A stretch of 17,248 nucleotides of DNA from Nocardioides sp. GTDB taxonomy: Bacteria; Actinomycetota; Actinomycetes; Propionibacteriales; Nocardioidaceae. A model generated the notes under the pieces. That model made no database searches. It was not told the DNA's origin and was given only the letters and a program-made list of their open reading frames with translations. Within the stretch, counting starts at the first letter, position 1. Every line of letters starts with the position of its first letter. Below are positions 1 through 7,399 of this stretch, piece by piece. The stretch spans positions 1-17,248 of the forward strand of contig JARICB010000238.1 in the NCBI GenBank assembly GCA_029264225.1. The letters run 5' to 3'. The translations under genes and the position numbers were made by a program.

Positions 1-1554
1 ATGGAGGCCAACTTCGACCGCAAGAACCCGATCTACATGATGGTCGACTCGGGTGCCTCCGGGAACATGATGCAGATCCGTCAGGTTGCGGCCATGCGTG
101 GTCTGGTGGCCAACCCGAAGGGCGACATCATCCCGCGCCCGATCAAGGCCAACTTCCGTGAGGGCCTGTCGGTGCTGGAGTACTTCATCGCTACCCACGG
201 TGCCCGCAAGGGTCTGGCCGACACGGCGCTCCGCACGGCCGACTCGGGTTACCTGACCCGTCGTCTGGTCGACGTGTCGCAGGACGTCATCATCCGTGAG
301 GACGACTGTGGCACCGAGCGCGGTCTGCCCAAGCAGATCGGTGAGCGGCGCGAGGACGGCTCGGTCATCAAGCACGAGAACGCCGAGACGGCCGCCTACG
401 CCCGTTCGGCTGCCGTCGACGTGGCTCACCCGGAGACGGGCGAGCTGCTGGCTGCTGCCGGCGAAGACCTCGGCGACGTCAAGATCGGCGAGCTGATCGC
501 TGCCGGCGTCGTAGAGGTCAAGGTCCGCTCGGTGCTGACCTGCGATGCCCGCACCGGCACCTGCGCCAAGTGCTACGGCCGCTCCTTGGCCACCGGCAAG
601 CTGGTCGACATCGGTGAGGCGGTCGGCATCATCGCCGCGCAGTCCATCGGTGAGCCCGGCACGCAGTTGACGATGCGGACCTTCCACACCGGTGGTGTGG
701 CGGCGGCCGACGACATTACCCAGGGTCTGCCCCGCGTGGTCGAGCTGTTCGAGGCCCGCTCGCCCAAGGGTCGTACGCCGATCAGTGAGGCTGCTGGTCG
801 CGTCGAGATCGAGGACACCGACAAGGCCCGCAAGGTCCTCGTCACCCCGGACGACGGTTCCGAGGTCCAGGAGTACCCCGTCTCGAAGCGGTCGCGGCTC
901 AACGTCGAGGACGGCCAGCACATCGAGGTTGGTCACCACCTGACGTCGGGTACCCCCGACCCGCAGGACGTGCTGCGCATCCTTGGTGTCCGCAAGGCTC
1001 AGGAGCACCTGGTCGACGAGGTACAGAACGTGTACCGCAGCCAGGGTGTGGCGATCCACGACAAGCACATCGAGATCATCGTGCGGCAGATGCTGCGCCT
1101 CGTCACGGTGATCGAGTCCGGTGAGACCAACCTGCTGCCCTCCGACCTGGTGGACCGGGTTCGCTTTGAGGAGGAGAACCGCCGTGCGGTCTCCGAGGGC
1201 ACCAAGCCCGCCTCGGGTCGCCCGGTGCTGATGGGCATCACCAAGGCCTCGCTCGCTACCGAGTCGTGGCTCTCGGCGGCCTCCTTCCAGGAGACCACCC
1301 GGGTGCTGACCGACGCGGCCATCAACGGTCGCTCGGACTCGTTGCGCGGTCTCAAGGAGAACGTCATCATCGGCAAGCTCATCCCGGCCGGTACCGGCCT
1401 GGAGCGCTACCGCAACATCCGGGTGGAGCCGACCGAGGAGGCCCGCGCCGCGGCGTACTCCGTCACCGGTTACGACTCCTACGACTACGACTTCGGCGCT
1501 AGTGGCCAAGCCGTAGCCCTGGACGACTTCGACTTCGGTTCCTACCAGAAGTAG
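1..1554 (+). CDS. rpoC: DNA-directed RNA polymerase subunit beta' (C-terminal part, 5' end outside window)
   Basis: This is the last 517 residues of the beta' subunit, part of the catalytic core of RNA polymerase. The frame is open from base 1, so the first ATG is internal; the full protein is normally about 1,250-1,300 residues. The bridge-helix stretch ([20 protein letters not shown], about residues 65-84) and the trigger-loop stretch ([16 protein letters not shown], about 218-233) are intact. Four cysteines, C103 (EDDCGT) and C181, C188 and C191 ([11 protein letters not shown]), match the spacing of the second zinc site of bacterial beta'. The C-terminal [15 protein letters not shown] motif is present. 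The gene ends in a short acidic, aromatic tail and TAG. A strong hairpin follows within 25 bp, so it is the last gene of its operon (rpoB is expected upstream). Confidence 0.98.
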   Translation: MEANFDRKNPIYMMVDSGASGNMMQIRQVAAMRGLVANPKGDIIPRPIKANFREGLSVLEYFIATHGARKGLADTALRTADSGYLTRRLVDVSQDVIIREDDCGTERGLPKQIGERREDGSVIKHENAETAAYARSAAVDVAHPETGELLAAAGEDLGDVKIGELIAAGVVEVKVRSVLTCDARTGTCAKCYGRSLATGKLVDIGEAVGIIAAQSIGEPGTQLTMRTFHTGGVAAADDITQGLPRVVELFEARSPKGRTPISEAAGRVEIEDTDKARKVLVTPDDGSEVQEYPVSKRSRLNVEDGQHIEVGHHLTSGTPDPQDVLRILGVRKAQEHLVDEVQNVYRSQGVAIHDKHIEIIVRQMLRLVTVIESGETNLLPSDLVDRVRFEEENRRAVSEGTKPASGRPVLMGITKASLATESWLSAASFQETTRVLTDAAINGRSDSLRGLKENVIIGKLIPAGTGLERYRNIRVEPTEEARAAAYSVTGYDSYDYDFGASGQAVALDDFDFGSYQK

Positions 1555-1574
1555 AGCCGAACCGAGTTCGATCG

Positions 1575-1604
1575 GCCCCGGTCCCGCTTACGCGGGGCCG
1601 GGGC
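1575..1604 (+). terminator. Rho-independent-type terminator of rpoC
   Basis: A 13-bp stem (1575-1587 with 1592-1604, one G-T wobble) closes on a TTAC loop 20 bp after the rpoC stop. It is followed by TTCGTCGTTG, a weak T-rich tail typical of high-GC actinobacteria. Its position and strength make it the transcription end of rpoC. Confidence 0.9.
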
Positions 1605-1625
1605 TTCGTCGTTGCTCGCCCACCA

Positions 1626-1723
1626 CTGTTGCTTCACCATGCTCAGTAGGGAAATCTGCACTCTGCACACCGTCGACGGTGTGCGAAGTATCGGGTTCCC
1701 TACTTAACATGGTGAAGCAACAG
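1626..1723. repeat. 98-bp nested imperfect palindrome between rpoC and the reductase gene
   Basis: The outer arms 1626-1653 and 1696-1723 pair over 28 nt except for a 3-nt mismatch (CTC against TAA). The centre is a perfect 20-bp palindrome, GCACACCGTCGACGGTGTGC (1665-1684). Both share the same axis (1674.5), with a poorly paired 11-nt segment between them. It lies after the rpoC terminator and 59 bp before the next start codon. There is no target duplication at the edges (CACCA against CGCCG), no coding potential and no U-tract. It could be an extrusion or hairpin element, a second terminator, or a dimeric-protein site; the function is unknown. Confidence 0.85.
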
Positions 1724-1770
1724 CGCCGAGGGTCCGGTACGCCGATTCGTGGCGCCTTAGGGACGACTGA

Positions 1771-1776
1771 GAGAAT
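1771..1776 (+). promoter_or_regulatory. Possible -10 element of the reductase gene (weak)
   Basis: GAGAAT ends exactly 6 nt before the GTG start at 1783, the spacing seen before other starts in this window. Only the A at position 2, the AA and the final T fit a TANNNT-type -10, and no clear -35 is visible. There is no Shine-Dalgarno site, so a leaderless transcript is plausible. Confidence 0.35.
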
Positions 1777-1782
1777 TGCTGC

Positions 1783-3027
1783 GTGACTCGACCGACTTCC
1801 ACCGACGTACTCGTCGTCGGCGCTGGGCCCGCGGGCTCGGCCGCAGCCGCTTGGAGCGCCCGGGCCGGCCTCGACACGGTGTTGGTCGATGCACAGGTCT
1901 TTCCCCGCGACAAGACCTGTGGCGATGGGCTGACCCCGCGGGCGATCGGCGAACTGCAGAAGCTCGGTCTCGAGGACTGGCTGCGTGCCCACACGGTCAA
2001 CCAGGGATTGCGTGCCCACGGCTTCGGACAGACCCTGCTGCTTCCGTGGCCGACGCTGCCTGACAACGACCTGCCTTCGTGGGGCTCGGCAGTGGCCCGT
2101 CTCGAGCTCGACGATCACCTACGCACGGTCGCGATGAAGAGTGGCGCGTTGGCCCTCGACGGCGCCCGTGCCGTCGACGTTCGCCGTGAGGGCGAGCGGG
2201 TGGCCGCGGTGATCTTCACCTCCGGTGACAAGACCTTCGAGATCGCCTGCCGGCGGCTGGTGGTCGCCGACGGAGTCCGGTCCCCCCTGGGCAAGCTGCT
2301 GGGCCGCGAATGGCACCGCGACACCGTCTACGGAGTCGCCGGGAGGGCCTACATCACCTCCGCGATGTCGGATGACCCGTGGATCAGTTCGCACCTGGAA
2401 CTGCGCGATGAGAATCGAGAGCTGCTCAGCGGTTACGGCTGGATCTTTCCGCTCGGCACCGGCGAAGTGAACATCGGCGTCGGCACCCTGGCCACGTCCA
2501 AGCGACCCGCCAACATCGCGGTGAAGCCGCTCATGAGTTTCTACGCCGACCAGCGGCGCGACGAATTCCAGCTCTCCGGAGAACTGCGAATGCCGACGTC
2601 GGCGCTGCTTCCCATGGGTGGCGCGGTCTCCAACGTGGCCGGCGCCAACTGGGCGCTGATCGGCGACGCCGCCGCCTGCGTCAACCCGCTGAACGGCGAA
2701 GGCATCGACTACGGGCTGGAGACGGGCCGCTTCGTCGCCGAGCTGCTGGTCGCCGAAGCCAACCTTGCGACGGCCTGGCCAGCGATCCTGCGCGCACACT
2801 ATGGCGAGGCGTTCTCGATCGCTCGCCGGCTGGCCGGGGTGGCCACCGTGCCGTCCGTGGTGGCAGCCCTCGGCCCCGCCGGCATGAGGTCGGACTGGCT
2901 GATGACGTTGGCCCTGCGGTGGATGGGCAACCTCGTCGACGATGCCGACCGCGACCGAGCTGCCCGGATCTGGCGATGGGCCGGCCGCCGCTCCATCGCC
3001 CGCGATGCGCGGCCGCCGTTCGCCTGA
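1783..3027 (+). CDS. FAD-dependent geranylgeranyl reductase family protein (MenJ-like)
   Basis: A 414-residue flavoprotein predicted to saturate isoprenoid double bonds. The N-terminal Rossmann motif is G13-x-G15-x-x-G18, with D36 at the end of the second strand. The family signature FPRDKTCGDGLTPRA spans 40-54. The second FAD-contact motif is LIGDAAACVNPLNGEGIDYG, with G294-D295. Signature and length fit the group containing mycobacterial MenJ (menaquinone beta-isoprene reductase); that substrate is inference, and archaeal-type lipid or chlorophyll-type reductases share the fold. The GTG start at 1783 is followed directly by the FAD fold, so little could be missing. It is flanked by two large palindromes and seems to be a single-gene unit. 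No men gene is next to it. Confidence 0.85.
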   Translation: MTRPTSTDVLVVGAGPAGSAAAAWSARAGLDTVLVDAQVFPRDKTCGDGLTPRAIGELQKLGLEDWLRAHTVNQGLRAHGFGQTLLLPWPTLPDNDLPSWGSAVARLELDDHLRTVAMKSGALALDGARAVDVRREGERVAAVIFTSGDKTFEIACRRLVVADGVRSPLGKLLGREWHRDTVYGVAGRAYITSAMSDDPWISSHLELRDENRELLSGYGWIFPLGTGEVNIGVGTLATSKRPANIAVKPLMSFYADQRRDEFQLSGELRMPTSALLPMGGAVSNVAGANWALIGDAAACVNPLNGEGIDYGLETGRFVAELLVAEANLATAWPAILRAHYGEAFSIARRLAGVATVPSVVAALGPAGMRSDWLMTLALRWMGNLVDDADRDRAARIWRWAGRRSIARDARPPFA

Positions 3028-3068
3028 TCGGGTCCCACCCCGCCCCACCTGTCGAGCACGCTTTTTGA

Positions 3069-3131
3069 GATAGTCCGTGACGTTTGACAGGTCGACACGC
3101 CGTAGCGACCTGTCAAACGTCACGGACTATC
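3069..3131. repeat. Perfect 26-bp-arm inverted repeat with 11-nt loop
   Basis: Bases 3069-3094 and 3106-3131 are exact reverse complements; the loop is ACACGCCGTAG. It starts 41 bp after the reductase stop and ends well before the PlsC start. There is no U-tract on either side for the strand leaving the hairpin, so it is not a textbook intrinsic terminator, though it may end or stabilise the reductase mRNA. It shares no sequence with the palindrome at 1626-1723. Confidence 0.9.
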
Positions 3132-3208
3132 CCGAATTGGAGGGTGGGGACCGGGCAGCGCGGCTCGGCTGATTCAAGAGAAACGAATCGCGAATCACGG
3201 GATTCACT

Positions 3209-3236
3209 TAGGCTCCCCCCGATCCATCGGTGGGGG
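3209..3236 (+). promoter_or_regulatory. Possible promoter (TAGGCT) and leader hairpin of the PlsC-type gene
   Basis: TAGGCT (3209-3214) is a TANNNT-like -10, which would start RNA near 3221. An imperfect dyad (CCCCCCGA with TCGG-T-GGGGG, about 3215-3236) lies directly on that start. The closest purine-rich site to the ATG at 3255 is AGGA, only 1 nt away, so translation initiation here is not obvious. Both elements are weak calls made by eye. Confidence 0.3.
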
Positions 3237-3254
3237 TGTCAACGAAAGTAGGAC

Positions 3255-4088
3255 ATGAGCGAAGGCTGGTATCGCGTCGCGGACGGACTTGGTCGCCTCG
3301 TCCTCAAGGGGCTTGACATCGACGTGCGACAGACGGGGACCGAACACGTCCCTACCCACGGGCCGGCCCTGATGGCGGCGACCCACGTGTCCTACCCGGA
3401 TTTCGTATTCATCGGGCGGGCGCTGCGCAGCCGGGGTCGCTATACGCGGTTCATGTGCCGCCACGATGTCTGGCACCAACGCCCGCTGGCTCGCCCCATG
3501 GACCGGATGCAGCACATTCCGGTCGATCGTGATGCGCCCGCGGCGGCCTACCTGCGCGCTCGACGGCTGCTGAGTCAGGGTGAAGCAGTCTGTGGCTTCC
3601 CCGAGGCCGGGATCTCCTACTCCTACACCGTGCGTTCGCTCATGCGCGGTATGGCGGCTCTGGCCCGCGAGAGCGGCGTCCCGGTGATCCCGGTGGCCCT
3701 GTGGGGTAGCCAGCGGCTCTACAGCGTGGGCCGCCCCAACGAGTTCGGCAAGGAGCCGCCACCCGATCTGCGGCGCGGGCGTCGCGTCGACGTGGCGTTC
3801 GGGGAGCCACTCCGCATCGGGCCGAGCGACGACCTCAACGAGGCGACTCGGGACCTCGGCGTTCGACTGACGGAGCTGCTCGAGGGAATCCAGGATCTGC
3901 CCCACCATCGCCCGCGTCCGGGGGAGTGGGCGCCGTGGTACCCGGCGCACCTGGGTGGGGCAGCGCCGTCCCGGCACGAGGCAAGGGAACTGGATCTGAT
4001 TCCGCGCTCGGCGGTGCGTCCGACGTGGGGGCCCTCGGAGTGCGGACCCGTGCCGTGCGACGGCGTTCCCACGTGCCGAGAGGGTTGA
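3255..4088 (+). CDS. PlsC-type 1-acylglycerol-3-phosphate acyltransferase family protein
   Basis: A 277-residue protein of the lysophospholipid acyltransferase superfamily, expected to act at the inner face of the membrane in phospholipid or glycolipid synthesis. The catalytic HX4D motif is H44-VSYP-D49 (ATHVSYPDF). The usual acceptor-binding FPEGTRS box is replaced by FPEAGIS (115-121). VPVIPVALWG follows, as in the family. The C-terminal block (PGEWAPWYPAHLGG and after) continues for about 60 residues beyond the usual domain end and looks family-typical for actinobacterial homologues. The last 254 bp run antisense through the convergent membrane acyltransferase gene. The exact acyl acceptor cannot be read from the sequence. 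Confidence 0.85.
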   Translation: MSEGWYRVADGLGRLVLKGLDIDVRQTGTEHVPTHGPALMAATHVSYPDFVFIGRALRSRGRYTRFMCRHDVWHQRPLARPMDRMQHIPVDRDAPAAAYLRARRLLSQGEAVCGFPEAGISYSYTVRSLMRGMAALARESGVPVIPVALWGSQRLYSVGRPNEFGKEPPPDLRRGRRVDVAFGEPLRIGPSDDLNEATRDLGVRLTELLEGIQDLPHHRPRPGEWAPWYPAHLGGAAPSRHEARELDLIPRSAVRPTWGPSECGPVPCDGVPTCREG

Positions 4089-5040
4089 CCAGCCAGACCA
4101 GGTAGCGCCTCGACCAGGGACTGGCCAACACAAGCGCCACTGCGGTGGCGCCGAGCGTGACGATCGCAAACGCGACGTTGGGGTGAGCCTCGCTCCACAC
4201 CACGAAGTCGGTCCACTTGACGCTCTTCACCACGAAGCCGTGCAGGAGGTAGACGTTCATCGTGGCGGCGCCCATGGCGCTGAACCAACCCGCTCGCCGC
4301 GGTACGAGCGCGATAGCTGCGAAAGCGCCGATCAGTCCGATCGCCATGACCGAGAGCCTGGTCTGAGCAGCCGTGGCGGCCTGCACGTGCAGGTCCTCGT
4401 AGCCGGCGTCGTACCAGAGGAACGCAGTGCGAGCCCAGTCATCGGTGTGGCGGGCAAGCAGCGCGATCAGCACCAGCGCACCGACCGCGGCCACCTTTAC
4501 CCAGGGGTCGTCGAGACGGCGCAGGTGCCTGGGCGCGATGTGCAGGCCGAGGACGAAGAACGGCAGCAGCCCCAGAATGCGCGGCAGCATGAACCAGTCG
4601 AAGGTCCACAGCCCACCGGCCAGGCTGATGATGACAGCCGCCGGGAGGAACAACCAGTGCAGCTTCAGGATCGGAGTCAGCAACCTCCAGAAGAACAGCA
4701 CGGGCAGGTACCACAGCGTCCAGTGTGGCTGGAGATAGAGCATCCCCGGCTCGTGCTCCCCGAGGCCGACCCGGTAGTAGTACAGCGCCGGTTCGAAGAT
4801 CAGGTACGGGATGACCAGCACGTAGAGCAGGCTCTTGAAGTGTCGCGGCGTCCAGGCGAACGACTTCGAGAGGTAGCCGCTGATGAGGACGAACGCAGGG
4901 ATGTGCCAGAAGTAGAGGAAGTCGTAGGCCCAGTCGTTGAAATGGGTGTCGGGCAGCAGACCCCACGAATGGCCGATCACCACGAGGGTGACCAGCACCA
5001 TCTTCGTGTTGTCGAGCCACGGATCGCGGTCAGCTGCCAC
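3835..5040 (-). CDS. Membrane acyltransferase 3 family protein (O-acetylase-like)
   Basis: A 401-residue integral membrane protein of the acyltransferase-3 / fucose 4-O-acetylase type, which transfers acyl groups to exported sugars. Residues about 8-27 hold the family opening (DNTKMVLVTLVVIGHSWG) with H24 in the first membrane span. FWHIPAFVLISGYLSK follows, then about eight more hydrophobic segments and a late VYLLHGF. The core ends near residue 317 (LVNPLGTWERR). The last 84 residues are a Pro/Ala/Arg-rich tail encoded entirely antisense to the PlsC-type gene, so they may be non-functional read-through. The GTG start at 5040 sits exactly 6 nt after TAGCGT. The acceptor sugar is unknown. Confidence 0.85.
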   Translation of the reverse strand: MAADRDPWLDNTKMVLVTLVVIGHSWGLLPDTHFNDWAYDFLYFWHIPAFVLISGYLSKSFAWTPRHFKSLLYVLVIPYLIFEPALYYYRVGLGEHEPGMLYLQPHWTLWYLPVLFFWRLLTPILKLHWLFLPAAVIISLAGGLWTFDWFMLPRILGLLPFFVLGLHIAPRHLRRLDDPWVKVAAVGALVLIALLARHTDDWARTAFLWYDAGYEDLHVQAATAAQTRLSVMAIGLIGAFAAIALVPRRAGWFSAMGAATMNVYLLHGFVVKSVKWTDFVVWSEAHPNVAFAIVTLGATAVALVLASPWSRRYLVWLVNPLGTWERRRTARVRTPRAPTSDAPPSAESDPVPLPRAGTALPHPGAPGTTAPTPPDAGDGGADPGFPRAAPSVERRGPESPR

Positions 5041-5046
5041 GGCGTC

Positions 5047-5052
5047 ACGCTA
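5047..5052 (-). promoter_or_regulatory. -10 element for a leaderless membrane acyltransferase mRNA
   Basis: On the minus strand TAGCGT is followed by GACGCC and then the GTG start at 5040. The same hexamer with the same 6-nt spacing precedes the topoisomerase IB gene. No Shine-Dalgarno site is present. The divergent Nudix start is only 47 bp away, so the two promoters must share upstream sequence. Confidence 0.6.
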
Positions 5053-5087
5053 CGACACCGCTAGGTCATCCATGACAAGTTGGGTCC

Positions 5088-5981
5088 ATGGTTTCTCTCC
5101 CCCGACAACTTCGCGTAGCGGCCTACGCCGTCATCCTGCGACTCCAGGGCGAGCCTCAGGTGCTGTTGTGCCGCTTGGCGGCCCGCGTCACCAACCAGGA
5201 ACTCTGGACCCTGCCCGGAGGTGGCCTCGACCATGGCGAGGACCCTCGGGCCGCACTCCTGCGCGAGATCGCGGAGGAGACCGGACTGAGCGCCACTGTC
5301 GGGGACACCGCGCACGTCTACTCCGCGCACCTTCCGCGTGCCTCCCGCGACGGGGAGGCGACCGACTTCCACGCGCTCCGGATCGTGTACGACGCCTGGG
5401 TGCCCGCTGACGCGCCCGCACCGCGCGTCGTCGAGATCGACGGCTCCACGGCCGAGGTGGCCTGGCACCCGTTGGCCAGCGTGCTCTCCGGTGCGGTGCC
5501 AGTGGTGGCCATGGTGAGCGAGGCGCTGGCCGACCACGCGCCGTTCCGACTGCAGCGCATCGCCGCGTATGCGCTGATCCGGAGGGATCCGGATCAGGTG
5601 CTGTTGACCCGGCTCTCCGAGCGCGCCCATCACCGTGGCCGCTGGACGCTGCCCGGCGGGGGAGTCGACCACGGAGAGCCGCCGGCGGTCTCCCTGACCC
5701 GTGAGGTGCGTGAGGAGTGTGGCGTCGAATGTCAGGTCGGGGACCTGCTCGGCGTGCACGACAGTGCCTTCTCCGGGACCGCGCCCAGCGGCCGGGTCGA
5801 GGACTTCCACGGGGTGCACCTGATCTTCACCGCGACGGTGGCAGCGGATGCCACGCCGACGGTGCTGGAGGTGGGCGGCACTACCGACGACACCGCCTGG
5901 ATCGACCTGTCCGACGTCGAGTCGGGGGCAGTGCCCGTGCTTGAGGTGGTGAACTACGCGCTCACGCTGACCCGTCGATGA
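5088..5981 (+). CDS. Tandem double-Nudix-domain hydrolase
   Basis: A 297-residue cytosolic protein made of two Nudix domains, which hydrolyse nucleoside diphosphates linked to another group using Mg2+. Both Nudix boxes (GX5EX7REUXEEXGU) are complete: G45-E51-R59-E60-E63-E64-G66-L67 and G191-E197-R205-E206-E209-E210-G212-V213. Each is preceded by WTLPGGG and by a similar strand (VAAYAVILR and IAAYALIRR), so the gene is an internal duplication of about 150 residues per copy. Both active sites look competent; the substrate cannot be deduced. The start is the ATG at 5088; an ATG at 5072 is out of frame. CAAGTT (5076-5081) is a poor -10 candidate at the leaderless spacing. The dehydrogenase gene follows about 40 bp downstream. 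Confidence 0.9.
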   Translation: MVSLPRQLRVAAYAVILRLQGEPQVLLCRLAARVTNQELWTLPGGGLDHGEDPRAALLREIAEETGLSATVGDTAHVYSAHLPRASRDGEATDFHALRIVYDAWVPADAPAPRVVEIDGSTAEVAWHPLASVLSGAVPVVAMVSEALADHAPFRLQRIAAYALIRRDPDQVLLTRLSERAHHRGRWTLPGGGVDHGEPPAVSLTREVREECGVECQVGDLLGVHDSAFSGTAPSGRVEDFHGVHLIFTATVAADATPTVLEVGGTTDDTAWIDLSDVESGAVPVLEVVNYALTLTRR

Positions 5982-6008
5982 GGACGCCTCTGGGCCCACG
6001 GGCGGGGC

Positions 6009-6014
6009 TACGGT
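6009..6014 (+). promoter_or_regulatory. -10-like element that favours the downstream dehydrogenase start
   Basis: TACGGT lies 7 nt before the GTG at 6022 and overlaps the alternative GTG at 6013. If used as a -10, the RNA would begin at about 6021-6022, excluding the 6013 start and giving a leaderless mRNA. Confidence 0.45.
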
Positions 6015-6021
6015 GGCTTCC

Positions 6022-7293
6022 GTGACGGAATCGATCTTCACGTATGCGGCACCGGGGCTCAAGTTCGGCCGCGGCGCCTCCGCGGAGATCGGCTTCGACC
6101 TGCTCGCCCTGGTCGGCGCAGCATCCGGGCGCATTCTGCTGGTCACCGATCCGGGGGTGGGCGCCACCGGGCATCCGGCGCGGATCGCCGCGCAGTTGAC
6201 CACCCGCGGCTTCGACGTGACGACCTTCGATCGAGCGCGGGTCGAGCCCACCGACGCCTCGCTCCGGGACGCGATCGTCTTCGCCCGGGGGAACGGTCCG
6301 TGGTCGGGCGTCGTGGCCATCGGTGGTGGCTCCGCGATCGACACCGCGAAGGCGGTGAACCTGCTCGTGACCAACGACGGCGACCTGCTCGACTACGTCA
6401 ACGCACCGATCGGGGCCGCACGGGTCCCTACCCAGCCGTTGCTGCCACTGGTGGCGGTGCCGACCACCACCGGGACCGGAGCGGAGTCGACGACCATCTG
6501 CGTGCTCGACATGCTCGCCCTCAAGGTGAAGACCGGGATCAGCCATGCTCGGCTGCGACCGACGTTGGCGGTAGTCGACCCGGACCTGACGATGAGCCAG
6601 CCGCCGCTGGTGACGGCGGCCTGTGGCATGGACGTCCTTTCGCATGCGTTGGAGAGCTATACGGCCCGTTGGTATGCCGACTTCGAGGCCAAGACTCCCG
6701 AGCAGCGGGTGCCCTACTGCGGTGCCAACCCGATCGCTGATATGTGGTCCGAACAGGCGATGAGGCTGCTGGCCGGGGCATTCCGGACCGCCGTCGCGGA
6801 CGGCGCGAATGAGACGGCGCGCGACCAGATGTCGTTGGCCGCGACGTTCGCCGGGCTGGGTTTCGGAAATGCTGGGGTGCACATCCCGCACGCCAACGCC
6901 TACCCGATCGCTGGTCGGGTGCGTCACTACCGCCCTGAGGGCTATCCGCAGGACGAGGCGATCATCCCGCACGGGATGGCGGTCGCGCTCACCGCGCCGG
7001 CCGCTTTCGCACTGACCTTCGAGGCTGCGCCCGAGCGCCACCTGCGGGCGGCGGAACTGTTGGGTGGACCGAGCGGCGCACTCGGGCCGGACGCGCTGCC
7101 GTCGGTGTTGCGCACCCTTATGCGCGACATCGGTCTTCCCAACGGCCTCGCCGAGGTGGGCTACCTCGATGGCGACGTGGATGACCTGGTCGAAGGAGCG
7201 CTCAAGCAGCAGCGGCTACTGGCGACGGCGCCTCTTGACGTGACCGCCGAGGACCTGGCGAGGGTCTTCCGAGGCTCCATGGAGCACTGGTGA
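6022..7293 (+). CDS. Iron-containing alcohol dehydrogenase, hydroxyacid-oxoacid transhydrogenase type
   Basis: A 423-residue group III (iron-type) dehydrogenase. The nucleotide-binding GGGSAIDTAKAVNLL and the TTTGTGAE block are present. Metal ligands expected from the family are D204 and H208 (GMDVLSHALE), H287 (AGVHIPHANAYPIAG) and H317 (IIPHGMAVAL). The insert between the last two histidines, the CGANPIADMWSEQAMRLL segment and the overall length resemble ADHFE1-type hydroxyacid-oxoacid transhydrogenase, which couples 4-hydroxybutyrate oxidation to 2-oxoglutarate reduction with bound cofactor. This specificity is inference; a general alcohol dehydrogenase is possible. The start at 6022 (MTESIFTYAAPGLKFG) was chosen over GTG 6013 because of TACGGT at 6009-6014; the 6013 start would add three residues. 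The gene lies about 40 bp after the Nudix gene. Confidence 0.85.
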   Translation: MTESIFTYAAPGLKFGRGASAEIGFDLLALVGAASGRILLVTDPGVGATGHPARIAAQLTTRGFDVTTFDRARVEPTDASLRDAIVFARGNGPWSGVVAIGGGSAIDTAKAVNLLVTNDGDLLDYVNAPIGAARVPTQPLLPLVAVPTTTGTGAESTTICVLDMLALKVKTGISHARLRPTLAVVDPDLTMSQPPLVTAACGMDVLSHALESYTARWYADFEAKTPEQRVPYCGANPIADMWSEQAMRLLAGAFRTAVADGANETARDQMSLAATFAGLGFGNAGVHIPHANAYPIAGRVRHYRPEGYPQDEAIIPHGMAVALTAPAAFALTFEAAPERHLRAAELLGGPSGALGPDALPSVLRTLMRDIGLPNGLAEVGYLDGDVDDLVEGALKQQRLLATAPLDVTAEDLARVFRGSMEHW

Positions 7294-7303
7294 GCTCCGG
7301 CCC

Positions 7304-7309
7304 TACGAT
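7304..7309 (+). promoter_or_regulatory. -10 element for the peptide-methyltransferase-propeller unit
   Basis: TACGAT followed by GAGGTG and then the GTG start at 7316 (6-nt spacing) predicts a leaderless mRNA. The identical hexamer and spacing occur before the GNAT gene. It lies 10 bp after the dehydrogenase stop, so this set can be transcribed separately from the dehydrogenase. Confidence 0.6.
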
Positions 7310-7315
7310 GAGGTG

Positions 7316-7399
7316 GTGAATCCACGCCACCGTCGTCTCATCATCCCGGTCGCGCTGGGGGCACTTATCCTGATCGTCGTCATCGCCGCGATCCTCTGA
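7316..7399 (+). CDS. 27-residue predicted single-span membrane peptide
   Basis: This short frame (GTG to TGA, 28 codons) encodes MNPRHRRLIIPVALGALILI followed by VVIAAIL. A basic N-terminus (R4, H5, R6, R7) is followed by a continuous hydrophobic run of about 19 residues reaching the C-terminus: the look of a small inner-membrane peptide with its N-terminus inside. Support for it being real: a TACGAT -10 six nt upstream, a good length for one span, and a TGATG junction in which its stop overlaps the methyltransferase ATG by one base, implying coupled translation. An ATG at 7308 gives only three codons. The function is unknown; it may also serve as a leader peptide controlling the methyltransferase. 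Confidence 0.6.
   Translation: MNPRHRRLIIPVALGALILIVVIAAIL

Noticed and set aside
1626..1723. The palindrome as a miniature inverted-repeat transposable element
   Set aside because: No target-site duplication at the ends and no second copy in the window. Only a genome search could revive this.
2119..3123. A 334-codon minus-strand frame opposite the reductase gene
   Set aside because: No recognisable domain, and the plus strand holds an intact FAD enzyme. It begins inside the palindrome at 3069-3131.
7308..7319. ATG at 7308 as start of the small membrane peptide
   Set aside because: It gives ATG AGG TGG TGA, three codons only, and is out of frame with the hydrophobic peptide.
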